Below are positions 52,058 through 60,987 of a DNA stretch of 64,000 nt, one piece after another (the first letter of the stretch is position 1; the number at the start of each line of letters is the position of its first letter). The notes under the pieces were generated by a model. It was given only the letters and a program-made list of their open reading frames with translations, was not told where the DNA came from and made no database searches. The stretch covers positions 40,137 to 104,136 of the forward strand of contig PKFB01000005.1 in assembly GCA_002919305.1 (NCBI GenBank), read 5' to 3'. The position numbers and the translations under genes were made by a program. This DNA is from Actinomycetales bacterium (lineage in GTDB: Bacteria; Actinomycetota; Actinomycetes; Mycobacteriales; Micromonosporaceae).

Positions 52058-52060
52058 GGT
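52055..52060 (+). promoter_or_regulatory. -10 element TAGGGT for the 52068 gene
   Basis: TAGGGT lies seven bases before ATG 52068 and overlaps the stop codon of the GTPase gene. It suggests an internal leaderless promoter at the end of the dynamin operon. Confidence 0.45.
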
Positions 52061-52067
52061 ACACCCT

Positions 52068-53312
52068 ATGTCTGAAACCGCCCCACCACCTTCAGGCCCC
52101 GGAATCTTCGCCGACGTCATGGAGGTGGCGGCGCCGATCGCGGATCTGCCGACTCTCTTCGACGCCGAACTGGCCGTGTCATCCCTGCTCGGGGGTGCCT
52201 ACGCGGCCGCCGACACCAACCGGGCTCAGGCCGTGGCGTGGTTCACCCAGAACCTGGTCGATTACGCAGGCGGGGAGCGTACGCCACGGTCCCGCGCGTT
52301 ATTGGCGGGGTTGGCCGGCGCGGCGCCCAGCGAGGAGCTCGCCGCTACCGCGGCGGCGGCCGGGGCGGCCCTGAAGACGACGGGGCCGGCCTGGGTGAGC
52401 GAAGCCGGCACGGTGCGCTGCACCGGGACGTGGCGGGCCACCGACCTCTATGCCGACCAGGCCCAGTACGTGGCCACCTTCGCGTACCCGGACCAGGAAC
52501 GAGGCGGCCCTGAGCACACCGTCTGTGTCCTGGTAGATCACAACGCCCGGATCGCCAAGGACCTGTTCGTGGCGGTCGGCACCGACATTGTCCGTCGTTG
52601 GCAGGAAGCCGCTGCGGAGGAGAGTGACATCCTGCTGGAGGCGGTCAGCGCCGACACGCTGCGGGCCGTGGTCGAGTCCGGTATGGACCAGGCGGACCGG
52701 CTGGAACAGCCACCGAGTGACTCCTATGTGGAGGAGTGGGCGGTCACCCGTGCTCGGTTGGCGCTGCTGCCCACGCGTGCTGAACCGGCCGCCGGTGACG
52801 AGATTGACCAGATCCTCGCTGATTTCCTGAGCTCTCCCTTCGCGGCGCGGGTGGCGCCTGAGGCGCCGCCGGGAGAGGCAGTTCTGAGGGCCTGTGTGAC
52901 CGCCGCGATTGAGTACGCCGTCACCGCCAACAGCGGGGATCCCCTGCGGTGGAGCCCTACCGCCGTTGATCTTTTCCTCATCGACTGGGCGTCCGATCAC
53001 GCGGCGCTTGACGACGACGCCGCTCCCTGGCTGCCGGAGGTGCTGTCGGCCTTCGTCCAGTACGCAGGACAACGCCGTGGGCTACCGGAACAGGCGGTAA
53101 CCGCCACGATTCGGGCGATCGCCGACGCCGCACCCCACTACACCGACGCGATCCTCGGCCTAGAAGCGCCGGTTCAGGAACTGCTGCGCCGTATGGTGGC
53201 CGACGGCGTGGACCCCACCGACCAGGATGAGGTGGCCGAGTGGGTGATCGCCTACCGGGCCGCTCAGGAGCGCGCCGCCCGGGACCACCGCGACACCCCG
53301 CCTGTGGATTGA
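52068..53312 (+). CDS. Conserved hypothetical protein downstream of dynamin-like pair
   Basis: A 414-residue acidic protein, start MSETAPPPSGPGIFADVMEVAAPI. It is rich in Ala/Glu/Asp with helices throughout and no membrane segment or metal motif. A central segment ATFAYPDQERGGPEHTVCVLVDHNARIAKDLFVAVGTDIV is likely a beta-sheet core; this fits proteins often found next to actinobacterial dynamin genes, but I cannot name a family. It begins ten bases after the membrane GTPase gene on the same strand. Confidence 0.7.
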   Translation: MSETAPPPSGPGIFADVMEVAAPIADLPTLFDAELAVSSLLGGAYAAADTNRAQAVAWFTQNLVDYAGGERTPRSRALLAGLAGAAPSEELAATAAAAGAALKTTGPAWVSEAGTVRCTGTWRATDLYADQAQYVATFAYPDQERGGPEHTVCVLVDHNARIAKDLFVAVGTDIVRRWQEAAAEESDILLEAVSADTLRAVVESGMDQADRLEQPPSDSYVEEWAVTRARLALLPTRAEPAAGDEIDQILADFLSSPFAARVAPEAPPGEAVLRACVTAAIEYAVTANSGDPLRWSPTAVDLFLIDWASDHAALDDDAAPWLPEVLSAFVQYAGQRRGLPEQAVTATIRAIADAAPHYTDAILGLEAPVQELLRRMVADGVDPTDQDEVAEWVIAYRAAQERAARDHRDTPPVD

Positions 53313-53516
53313 GCGTTGAGGGCTCACCACGAACCCGCCACCCCACGCGCTGTGCGTTGATGCGTGTCGTCTGGTGCCGTTCACACATCTATCCGGTGCG
53401 TATTCGGCATGCTTTGTCGGTACGCCGTTTGCCGAACGGTCCATCGGGTAGTGACTCGGCCAGTCACTGACCGGAACCGTCGCTCACCAGAGCGTGGTCA
53501 TGGATCGGGGGATTCG

Positions 53517-54116
53517 GTGAAGCGGAACGATAAGCATGCGGTCGCGCAAGCTGTCCACGACCTCGGCTCCGCCCTATGGTTCGGAGGCTCGGTCATGGGG
53601 ATCGTGGGGGTGCACGAGGCTGGACCCGAACTGGAGTCCGACATTGACCGAATTCGGGTCGCGTCAGCCGCCTGGAGACGGTTCGGTCCGGTCGAGTGGG
53701 CCGGGATCGTCGCGTCAGCGTTGGCTGGGCTCCGACTGACCAAGTCAAGCGCGTCGCGGTTGGCGACCCAGCGCGGTTTCGGCTCCGTTGGGGCATTGAA
53801 AGCGGGGTTGACCTTAGCGGGCGCCGCCGCCACCGCCTACTCCGCGTATCTGGGTAGCCGAATCTCGGCGCTGGCGGAGCAGACCCGGGAGAAAGGCCAG
53901 ATCACCGCGGTGAAGGATGCGACGGAACCCACCGCCGCCACCCCGCCCGACTTGGCCAGCCTGCAACGGCGCCAACGGTATTTCCAGTGGGTCGTGCCGC
54001 TCCTCGCCGGGGCCAACATCGCGTGCGGCTCCTACCTGGTGCAGTCCTACCGTCCCGGCGCGACGGTGCGGGAGGTCATGGGGCGTCTGCTCGCGAAGCG
54101 CCGCGCGTCGACCTGA
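53517..54116 (+). CDS. Conserved actinobacterial membrane protein
   Basis: A 199-residue protein with about three hydrophobic segments: HDLGSALWFGGSVMGIVGVHEAG, GSVGALKAGLTLAGAAATAYSAYLG and VVPLLAGANIACGSYLVQSYRPG. The order and the Gln-x-x-His-Asp start look like a family of short actinobacterial membrane proteins of unknown function. GTG 53517 with GGGGG upstream is chosen; codons before it are unlike a protein. It ends near a terminator shared with the convergent DUF89 gene. Confidence 0.65.
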   Translation: MKRNDKHAVAQAVHDLGSALWFGGSVMGIVGVHEAGPELESDIDRIRVASAAWRRFGPVEWAGIVASALAGLRLTKSSASRLATQRGFGSVGALKAGLTLAGAAATAYSAYLGSRISALAEQTREKGQITAVKDATEPTAATPPDLASLQRRQRYFQWVVPLLAGANIACGSYLVQSYRPGATVREVMGRLLAKRRAST

Positions 54117-54142
54117 CCACACGAGTACCGGGGCGGCACCAC

Positions 54143-54180
54143 GAGGGGTACGCGGATCAAACGGTTTGGGCGTACCCCTC
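54143..54180. terminator. Bidirectional terminator between convergent genes
   Basis: An 11-bp perfect stem, GAGGGGTACGC (54143-54153) with GCGTACCCCTC (54170-54180), and a 16-base loop. It overlaps the last codons of the minus-strand DUF89 gene and lies 27 bases after the membrane protein gene. Confidence 0.6.
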
Positions 54181-55389
54181 ACTTCGTGTCGTGTCGTCGC
54201 TGGCTGGGGCCAGGCGAGCCTGGATGAGAGCGTGGGTGCCGCTGGTACGCCAGTTCGCGCCGGAGGCCTCCAGCGCCGCGAGCGTCGCCTCGTCAAGCCC
54301 CACAATGACGTCGGATTTGAGGGTACGCAGGGTCGCCACCGGCCCGGGGAAGTACGCGGTGAGCTCCTCGAACGTCGAAGTCGCCGGCCAGTGCCGGTCC
54401 CCGACCAGCCGTCGGTAGTTCAGATCCCCCTTCATGATCGTCAGACGGGCTCGTGCGAACCGGTCGGCTAAGTTGGCGGGAAGGTCGTGGTAGGACAGCG
54501 GCGCCCGATAGAAGGAGTGGGTGTAGATCTCCAACCCTCCGTCACTGAGGGCCCGCCACAGGCGACGCCCAGCCTCGACCACCGGCTCAGGGCCGCTGAG
54601 CAGCTGACGCAGGCACTCGATGACATCCGCGGTGGTCGCGTCAGAGACGAAGTACGGGTACGGCTTGACGTGCAGCTCCACACGTTCGGCCAGGCCGGTG
54701 TGGAGCAAGTGGTCGATCAGGATCAGGTCGGGCAGCAGCTCCCGGCCCGCGTTGTCAGCGACCAGGCAGACGGGGCCCGGCGCCGTCGACGTCAACCACT
54801 CGGTCATCTGAGCGCTGTCGTCGACGATCAGGTCGGTGACCCGGTCGCGACTGTCCACACCTGGGTCGCTGATCCGGAACCCCAGATCGGCGCGGTTACC
54901 CCATAACGCGGCCCGCAGCAGCGTCGGCCAGCGCTGCGGCTCCGGGAGCGACACCACCTCCCCCAGAGCGGCCAATTCGGTGGCCAACGCCGAAGCGTCG
55001 GCCAGCTCAGCGGCCTTCGCAGGCCCGAACGGGTCGATGCCTCGCCACGGACCGTCCGCGAAGTACCCGACCGCCTCCAGCAGCCTGCGGTAGAAGTAGC
55101 TCTCCGCCCACAGGAAAGGGACGTCGAACCAGGACAGGCCAAGATAGCCACGTTCCCAGTGGCGCCACTGCTCCCGGTCGTACGCGTCGTCAGGGAGCGG
55201 ACTGATCGCCCCTGTGGTGATCTCCTCCAGCAGCCGCTGGAGAGCCTGCCGCGTCACGGGCGGGTACGGGTGAGCCTCGCGTACCCGCCGGATCAGCTCC
55301 GGATGACGCTGATGAAGCACACGCCACGGGAACGATCCGGGCTCGTTACCCCGAATCGGACTCGGAAGCGGAACCGCCGAGGATGTCAC
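54157..55389 (-). CDS. DUF89/ARMT1-type damage-control phosphatase
   Basis: A 410-residue member of the DUF89 family, metal-dependent phosphatases that remove damaged or excess phosphometabolites. Motifs: LVADNAGRELLPDLILIDHLL (metal-binding DNxGxE), TIMKGDLNYRRLVGDRHWPATSTFEEL (KGDxNYR) and a C-terminal LRTLKSDVIVGLDEATL. This is the eukaryote-like ARMT1 layout with a long N-terminal helical domain (PWRVLHQRHPELIRRVREAHPYPP). GTG 55389 is the likely start. It is divergent from the gene at 55570. Confidence 0.9.
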   Translation of the reverse strand: MTSSAVPLPSPIRGNEPGSFPWRVLHQRHPELIRRVREAHPYPPVTRQALQRLLEEITTGAISPLPDDAYDREQWRHWERGYLGLSWFDVPFLWAESYFYRRLLEAVGYFADGPWRGIDPFGPAKAAELADASALATELAALGEVVSLPEPQRWPTLLRAALWGNRADLGFRISDPGVDSRDRVTDLIVDDSAQMTEWLTSTAPGPVCLVADNAGRELLPDLILIDHLLHTGLAERVELHVKPYPYFVSDATTADVIECLRQLLSGPEPVVEAGRRLWRALSDGGLEIYTHSFYRAPLSYHDLPANLADRFARARLTIMKGDLNYRRLVGDRHWPATSTFEELTAYFPGPVATLRTLKSDVIVGLDEATLAALEASGANWRTSGTHALIQARLAPASDDTTRSEGYAQTV

Positions 55390-55569
55390 GAGATCACTTT
55401 CTCATTCGTTCGTGCCATCCAGCGTCCCTACCCGCGGTTTTACCAGTATCCGCAGGCTACGGTGTCGCCTGCGATCATCTGGTGCTCGGGAGGCGACCCT
55501 GACCCGACGCACCACCGATCGGATTCACCGACCTCAGCGTTGTGACACCGGTTCCAGAAAGGGTGCGCG

Positions 55570-56346
55570 ATGGCGGCGGAGTCGACCGATCCAACACAGG
55601 ATCCGAACGCTCCTAGGCAGGGCGCCGGCCTGGCATTCACGGCGGCAGGCCTGACCATCATTGTGGTGGGCGCGGTGTTCTCCGTGCTGCCACCTCACTC
55701 AATAGTGGGCGCTCTCATCGGCATTGTCGGGGCTTTATGCATCGGGGTTGGCGTGGTTAAACTCGCGGGCTCCCCGAAGCTGCTGCTGGTTGGGTTGATT
55801 GTGGGAGCCCTGCTGGTCGCGTCGCTCACGATAAGCACCAAGACGGTGGCGCGTGAGGTCGTGGGCGAAACGATCGTCTGCGAGGTCACCAGCCAAGACA
55901 CGGAGACCACGCGGGGACGCCGGGGCCGGACCCGGACCAGCTACGTCCACCAGGTGAGCTGCCCCAACGGCGAGCAGTACGAGATCACCACGGGTTCGTC
56001 CAACCGGCAACCGCTTGGGCCGGTGGAGGTCATCTACGACCCCAACGACCTGATCGAGCCCGACTTCGCCGACCGGCACGACCCCATGTTCGCGGCGTTG
56101 CAGATCATCGGGACGCTGTTGGCGCAGCTGGTGCTGATCCTCGTGGCGTGGATCATGGGCGCGCGTAAGCTCGCCGCCGCCCAGCGCGCCGCGGCTCAGA
56201 GGCAGGGCCAGTTCCCCGGTGGGCCCGGTTGGCCGCAGGGACCCGCAGGGTACGCGGCTCCGGCCGGATACGTCGGAGCGCCCTACGGTGCCCCCTACCC
56301 GCCGCAGGGGCACCCGGGGTACCCGCCGGGCCCGTACCAGAGGTAA
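55570..56346 (+). CDS. DUF3592-like membrane protein with proline/glycine-rich tail
   Basis: A 258-residue protein. Two or three hydrophobic helices precede residue 90, then an extracytoplasmic domain (ETIVCEVTSQDTETTRGRRG, then VHQVSCPNGEQYEITTG) with two Cys residues and the DUF3592-like phrase GPVEVIYDPNDLIEPDFADR. A last helix (LVLILVAWIMGARKLA) leads to a cytoplasmic Gly/Pro/Tyr-rich tail. Function unknown. AAAGG lies seven bases before the ATG. A strong terminator follows at 56375. Confidence 0.65.
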   Translation: MAAESTDPTQDPNAPRQGAGLAFTAAGLTIIVVGAVFSVLPPHSIVGALIGIVGALCIGVGVVKLAGSPKLLLVGLIVGALLVASLTISTKTVAREVVGETIVCEVTSQDTETTRGRRGRTRTSYVHQVSCPNGEQYEITTGSSNRQPLGPVEVIYDPNDLIEPDFADRHDPMFAALQIIGTLLAQLVLILVAWIMGARKLAAAQRAAAQRQGQFPGGPGWPQGPAGYAAPAGYVGAPYGAPYPPQGHPGYPPGPYQR

Positions 56347-56374
56347 CTCGCGCCGTTCCACAGACCCGATAACG

Positions 56375-56414
56375 ACCGATAAGGGGAGCCCTGGTGATGG
56401 CTCCCCTTATCGGT
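56375..56414. terminator. Strong bidirectional terminator
   Basis: A perfect 16-bp stem (56375-56390 with 56399-56414; core GGGGAGCC/GGCTCCCC) and an eight-base loop, between the convergent DUF3592-like and MFS genes. Confidence 0.9.
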
Positions 56415-56435
56415 TCATCGGTTTCGATGCCCCGT

Positions 56436-57740
56436 CTAGGAGGCAGAGGAGACCAGGACGCCCCGGCGTAGCGCCTCGTACGCCTGGGGATCCCGGCGGG
56501 CCAGGGTGGCACGCGCCCGCCGGCGGTAGCGGATCAGTTGGTACACGCCCAAGCCCCACAGCAGGTACTGCGTCGCGAACGCCCAGCGGAAACCCTCCAG
56601 CGAGTATCCGCCTGTCAGGTCGAGCACCACACCGACGACCAGGATCGTGATCAGAGAAGCGACGAACCCACCCACGTTCACAATGCCTGTGGCGCTTCCC
56701 AGGCGAGCGACCGGGTTGAACGATCGGGCGTGGTCGAATCCGATCACTGACGCCGGACCGGTCGGGCCCAACGCGATCACCAGGAAGACCAGCAGCGGGA
56801 ACGGGGCGTGGCCGGGCCACAGCAGCACCACCGTCCACGCCGAAGCGGCCAGCCCGATCACCCCGAGCGCGATCCGGGTGCGGTGGAAGGGGAAGCGGCC
56901 GGCGAGCTGCCCGAGAAGCGGGCCGACCAGGATGCTGGTGAGAATCAGCAGACTTAGCAGGCCGCTGGCGGTGGCGGGGGACAGGCCCTGACCCGCCACC
57001 AGGAAGGGGAAGCCCCACAGCAGGGTGAAGACGGTGCCGGTGAACTGGGTGGTGAAGTGAGTCCATAACCCAAGTCGGGTGCCGGGTTCCCGCCAGGCCG
57101 CGACCAGGTTCGTCCGGAGCCGCTGCCACGACATCACACCGGGGCGGGAAGCGGCGGCGTCCCGCGCGTTAGGAGCGTCATAGACGGTGACGATCAGCGG
57201 TACCGCCAACACCACGCCGAGCGCGGCGGCGCCGAGGTAGGTGGTGGTCCAGCCGAACTCCCGGAGCGAACCGGTCAGCGGCGCCGCGGAGATGATCGCC
57301 CCAATCTGCCCGAGGACTCCGGTGAGCTGAGTGACCAGCGAGACCCGGTGAACCGGAAACCAGGCCGCTGCTAATCGGAGCACACTGATGAAGATGGCGG
57401 CGTCACCGGTACCCAGCAGCACCCGAGCGATCAGCGCAGGGGCCAGGGAATCGGCGAGCGCGAATACGGTCTGCCCGACAGTCATCAGGCTCAACCCGGC
57501 CAGCAGGGTGCGACGGGGGCCGATTGCGTCGAGCACCATCCCGACCGGGATCTGCATCCCCGCGTACACCATCAACTGGAGGACCGGGAGGACAGCGAGG
57601 GTGGATGCGTTGATGCCGAACCGGTCCGCGGCTTGGATGCCGGCGACGCCCAGGGAATTGCGATGGAAGATCGCCAGGATGTAGACGGCGACGCCAGTGC
57701 CCCATACCAGCCAGGCCAGGCGTGAGGAGCGGGGATTCAC
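56436..57740 (-). CDS. Major facilitator superfamily transporter
   Basis: A 434-residue MFS transporter with twelve predicted helices. The loop 2-3 motif reads GMVLDAIGPRRTLLAG (the GxxxDRxGRR type), and helix 4-5 shows LLGTGDAAIFISVLRLAAAWFPVHR, reminiscent of the nitrate/oxalate-type and phthalate-like branches. Substrate unknown. GTG 57740 is chosen as the family begins RLAWLVWGTGVAVYILAIFHR; TAGCAT lies eight bases upstream and GGGGG between. Codons back to 57803 are rejected. Confidence 0.88.
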   Translation of the reverse strand: MNPRSSRLAWLVWGTGVAVYILAIFHRNSLGVAGIQAADRFGINASTLAVLPVLQLMVYAGMQIPVGMVLDAIGPRRTLLAGLSLMTVGQTVFALADSLAPALIARVLLGTGDAAIFISVLRLAAAWFPVHRVSLVTQLTGVLGQIGAIISAAPLTGSLREFGWTTTYLGAAALGVVLAVPLIVTVYDAPNARDAAASRPGVMSWQRLRTNLVAAWREPGTRLGLWTHFTTQFTGTVFTLLWGFPFLVAGQGLSPATASGLLSLLILTSILVGPLLGQLAGRFPFHRTRIALGVIGLAASAWTVVLLWPGHAPFPLLVFLVIALGPTGPASVIGFDHARSFNPVARLGSATGIVNVGGFVASLITILVVGVVLDLTGGYSLEGFRWAFATQYLLWGLGVYQLIRYRRRARATLARRDPQAYEALRRGVLVSSAS

Positions 57741-57772
57741 GTTCCCCCATGCTATGGCGCAGTAAGGCCTGG

Positions 57773-58861
57773 TCAGCCGGATGCGACACGTGGGTCTGGC
57801 CACATAACGTCAGGGGCAGCCGGCCATCCGGTGACGTCTGGCACCCACTGGTGGGGAACGGGCTCCTCCGGTCGCTCTTCAGCGAAAGCTGGAGAAACGA
57901 CGGCTTCCTGCCAAAAGTCAGGAGCAGGAACAGGGGCGTGCGGCCGTGGCCGAGCGGTGTTGTCGCGCGGGGCACGCATCCACTGGTCGGCGCGCGGCTC
58001 GGGGGTGGGCACAGCCGTAGGCGCCTCTGTTGCTTCGAGCACGGACCGCCGTGCGGGTGGGACGGGTGCGGTCGGTGAGACGTCGGCGTTCTCCCGCACC
58101 ACAGGCCCTGTATCCACAGAGGACATGCGCGGGGAGCTGAGCCGGCCGTTACGGCATGGGTGTGGGGGCGGTGGCTCCGGTTCGCTGAGGGATGGGCAGT
58201 CCGGTAACGACACCACGCACTGTAACAGGGTGAATACCCCGATGGTCCCCTCAAGAAGGGCCGACCACACCGGCAGCTCTTCAAGAGGAGGGGGATAGAG
58301 CCCGGGAGGTGGAGGAGGCGCCGGAAGCGGTGGATCCGGATACCCCGGAATCGGCTCCTCCGTGGGTGGGGTCGTACTGGGAGGCGTGGCGGGGGCGGGG
58401 GAGGACGAGGGGGGATGCGGTGGTGACACCACCGGGCCGCTGATATCCGACACGGGGGGATCCGCCGGTGACACGATCACGACGTTGTCATCGTCGTCCA
58501 CGGCATCCACAAATGACGGAGGATCCAGCGCTGGTGGCGTGGACGGGGCCGCCGGCGACGGATGCTCCGACGGCTGCTGATCAGGAAGAATCAGCACCGG
58601 ACCACCCGTCGGGCCGGCCACAAACGGAGTGGTACGCGCTGCAGGCCCACGCTCTAGTTGAGAAGCTCCGGTGGCGACCACGATCGCCGTGGCGCTGGAA
58701 GCGAGCAGCACCAAAAGCGCAACCGGGGTGAGGTAGGCGCGGGAGAGCCCACCCTGGTGGAGCTGGGGACGGCGCAGGGAGCGTCGGGTGTTGGCACGGG
58801 CACGGCGGCTCAGCAGAGTGAGGCGTCCTCGCTCGCTTGACCATGGATGTGCCTTCGGCAT
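57773..58861 (-). CDS. Proline-rich single-pass membrane protein
   Basis: A 362-residue protein. The basic N-terminus (RRARANTRRSLRRP) precedes one hydrophobic helix (LTPVALLVLLASSATAIVVATGA, about residues 44-66). The exported remainder is Pro/Ser/Thr/Ala-rich with long runs such as PAPATPPSTTPPTEEPIPGYP, likely an extended cell-wall spanning segment. No family is recognised. The stop lies 33 bases before the MFS gene on the same strand. High proline content makes the frame GC-driven, but the basic-helix-Pro layout argues for a real gene. Confidence 0.6.
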   Translation of the reverse strand: MPKAHPWSSERGRLTLLSRRARANTRRSLRRPQLHQGGLSRAYLTPVALLVLLASSATAIVVATGASQLERGPAARTTPFVAGPTGGPVLILPDQQPSEHPSPAAPSTPPALDPPSFVDAVDDDDNVVIVSPADPPVSDISGPVVSPPHPPSSSPAPATPPSTTPPTEEPIPGYPDPPLPAPPPPPGLYPPPLEELPVWSALLEGTIGVFTLLQCVVSLPDCPSLSEPEPPPPHPCRNGRLSSPRMSSVDTGPVVRENADVSPTAPVPPARRSVLEATEAPTAVPTPEPRADQWMRAPRDNTARPRPHAPVPAPDFWQEAVVSPAFAEERPEEPVPHQWVPDVTGWPAAPDVMWPDPRVASG

Positions 58862-59698
58862 CAGTTCCCCCGATCCTGCCTACCGTCCCGGTCAGGAGCG
58901 TGCCCCGACCGGTGGCCTGATTCTCTTCCTATAGGGACCTCTCAACGGAGGTCTATAGAGGCGAATGTCTATGTAAGGGTCGCCTCTCCGGAGCTTCGGC
59001 GCGACCCCTTCGGCGTGTTACGACGGAGAGGTTCGATGCCGGATCAAGCTATTTGAGCATTTTTCCTCTGGTATGGCTCGGCAATCTGTTCGATGGCGTG
59101 GGTGTGTCGCGGTAATGCGGATGCGCCACCGCGTAACGCCACTCGGCCTCGAATGCTTATCGTTCCAACCAGACGGATCATTCCTCAGTGGTCAGTGGGC
59201 TAGCCAGTCGGCGGCGTGGTTACGCCACCGCGCGCTGGTCAGCATGAGAAACATTAAACGACGTGACAACGGGACCGGTAGGAGATAGGCCACTGTGGAG
59301 TATCCATCGTGGAGTTTCGCGACAAAATCCGAGCCGGTTCGTCAGGACCAAACGCGTGAGAGGACGGGGTGAGGTCATCGCCGCTCTCACGCATACCGCG
59401 GATACCTAGAGGCGCCATAACGCCTGCTCACGGCTCTGGTGTCCACCAGCTGACCTGGCTCACCGACAGAGTCTGCCCGCAGGCCCGTACCACTGCCAAC
59501 CACGCGGCCGAGCCTTTCGCGGAGAGCTCTCTCACTGTCGAGGCCCGAGGGAAGCCGGGACCAATGACACAACGGCGCGCACGCACCGCTCTTACCAAGC
59601 GGCTGACTCCGTGACGGCGCATGACGCCCTAGGAATAGGCCAGAGAGACGATCGGTCAGCAACGCAAGAGTGTTATCACTGTTTGTATAGGAGAGTGT
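58862..59698. other. Long region without convincing genes, with hairpins
   Basis: About 840 bases with no supported gene. Two imperfect hairpins sit near the promoter side: CTATA-GG-GACCTC (58929-58941) with GAGGTC-TATAG (58948-58958), and AAGGGTCGC (58975-58983) with GCGACCCCTT (59001-59010). Small frames near 59073-59288 and 59369-59614 have no family resemblance. The base composition is somewhat lower in G+C than in the genes on both sides. It could hold a small RNA or decayed sequence. Confidence 0.4.
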
Positions 59699-60757
59699 AT
59701 GCCGGATCGCGGTGCTCTTGTGACGCCGGTTTCTACCCTGTGCGCATCACGTAGATGGGAGGAACGGGCAGAAGAACAGGGAGCGCATGGCGGCGGCTGG
59801 AAGCAGCGTGTGACGGCGGCACGGTTGAGCAGGTGGGTGGACGCGGGAAAAATCCCTCAGCGACTATGCGGGGTGAATGCGGTGGCGGCTGCGTCTTTAC
59901 CTGACGGACGAGTGCTCATCGCCGCCGTCGGATACGACTCCATGGTGTGGTTATGGAATCCAGTGACCGGAACCCGCATCGGTGGCCCTTTAACCGGCCA
60001 TGAAAATGCGGTATTCGCGATGGCGGCGGTGCCACTGTCTGACGACCACACCCTCATCGCCACCGGCGGTACCGATGGCACGGTGCGGTTGTGGGATCCG
60101 ATCACCTGCACCCAGGTCGGTGACCCGTTGACCGGACACAAAGGCTGGATAGGCGCGGTGGTGGCTGTGCCGTTTCCGGTTGGACGTACGCTTGTCGCCA
60201 GCGGCAGTACCCGAGACAAGGTATTGCGGTTTTGGGATCCAATAACCGGCATTCCGCTCGGCGGTCTGAATAACAAAAGCCCAATAAGCAAGATAGCGGC
60301 CGTGCCGCTCCCCGACGGGCGGATGCTTATGGCCAGCAACGGTGTCGATACCGAGATACGACTGTACGATCCAGTCGCCATCGCCCACGTCGGCACTATC
60401 CAGGCCGTCCATGACAGGCTGAGCGCCGTGGCGGCCGTACCGCTCCCCGACGGCCGTGTGCTTATCTGCACCGGCGGCAGTGAGGGAACAGTGCAGTTAT
60501 GGGATCCCCTCACCTGCGCCGCGGTCGGTGAGCCTCTGATCAGCCCTGACAGTCGGGGGTACGCGATGGCGGTGGTGCCGTTGACTGACGGGCAGACCCT
60601 CATCGCCACCAGCGGGGGCGAAGGGGTGGTGCGGTTGTGGGATCCAGTGGCCGGCACCCCGGTCGGTTCACCCCTGACCGGCCCCACAGGCCCGGTGTAT
60701 GAAGTGGTGGCCGTGCCGATACCACACGCGGACGCTGAACGCGGCCAGGAGCGATGA
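59699..60757 (+). CDS. WD40-repeat protein, probably truncated
   Basis: A 352-residue protein of about six WD40 blades in the style SLPDGRVLIAAVGYDSMVWLWNPVTGTRIG. After an N-terminal stretch of about 60 residues without homology, blades follow at 43-46-residue spacing. The seventh blade stops early (VYEVVAVPIPHADAERGQER), where PDGR would be expected, so a frameshift or deletion ended it and the ring is one blade short. WD40 propellers are protein-binding scaffolds. The N-terminal part of the frame may include untranslated codons. Confidence 0.75.
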   Translation: MPDRGALVTPVSTLCASRRWEERAEEQGAHGGGWKQRVTAARLSRWVDAGKIPQRLCGVNAVAAASLPDGRVLIAAVGYDSMVWLWNPVTGTRIGGPLTGHENAVFAMAAVPLSDDHTLIATGGTDGTVRLWDPITCTQVGDPLTGHKGWIGAVVAVPFPVGRTLVASGSTRDKVLRFWDPITGIPLGGLNNKSPISKIAAVPLPDGRMLMASNGVDTEIRLYDPVAIAHVGTIQAVHDRLSAVAAVPLPDGRVLICTGGSEGTVQLWDPLTCAAVGEPLISPDSRGYAMAVVPLTDGQTLIATSGGEGVVRLWDPVAGTPVGSPLTGPTGPVYEVVAVPIPHADAERGQER

Positions 60758-60987
60758 CGGTCGTACCGCTTTCCTGTGGCGTGTGCCATGTCCTCCTCGT
60801 TTCCCGAGCGCGGACGGTGCGAACTGCGCTGTTCTGTGCCGCCACCCGGAGAGCGCATCGAACCTGGTTTCCTTCACCGCAGTCCACACCTTGGACCTGC
60901 TCCACAGCCACGAGACTTCCCCAATGAAGCTCAAGCCGACACCGCTGTGCTGGAGTTGGCCGCTGGTAGTGATTGGAGGAAAGCCGC

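Noticed and set aside
59369..59614. 81-codon plus-strand frame before the WD40 cluster
   Set aside because: Composition and lack of SD or TAnnnT element do not support translation.
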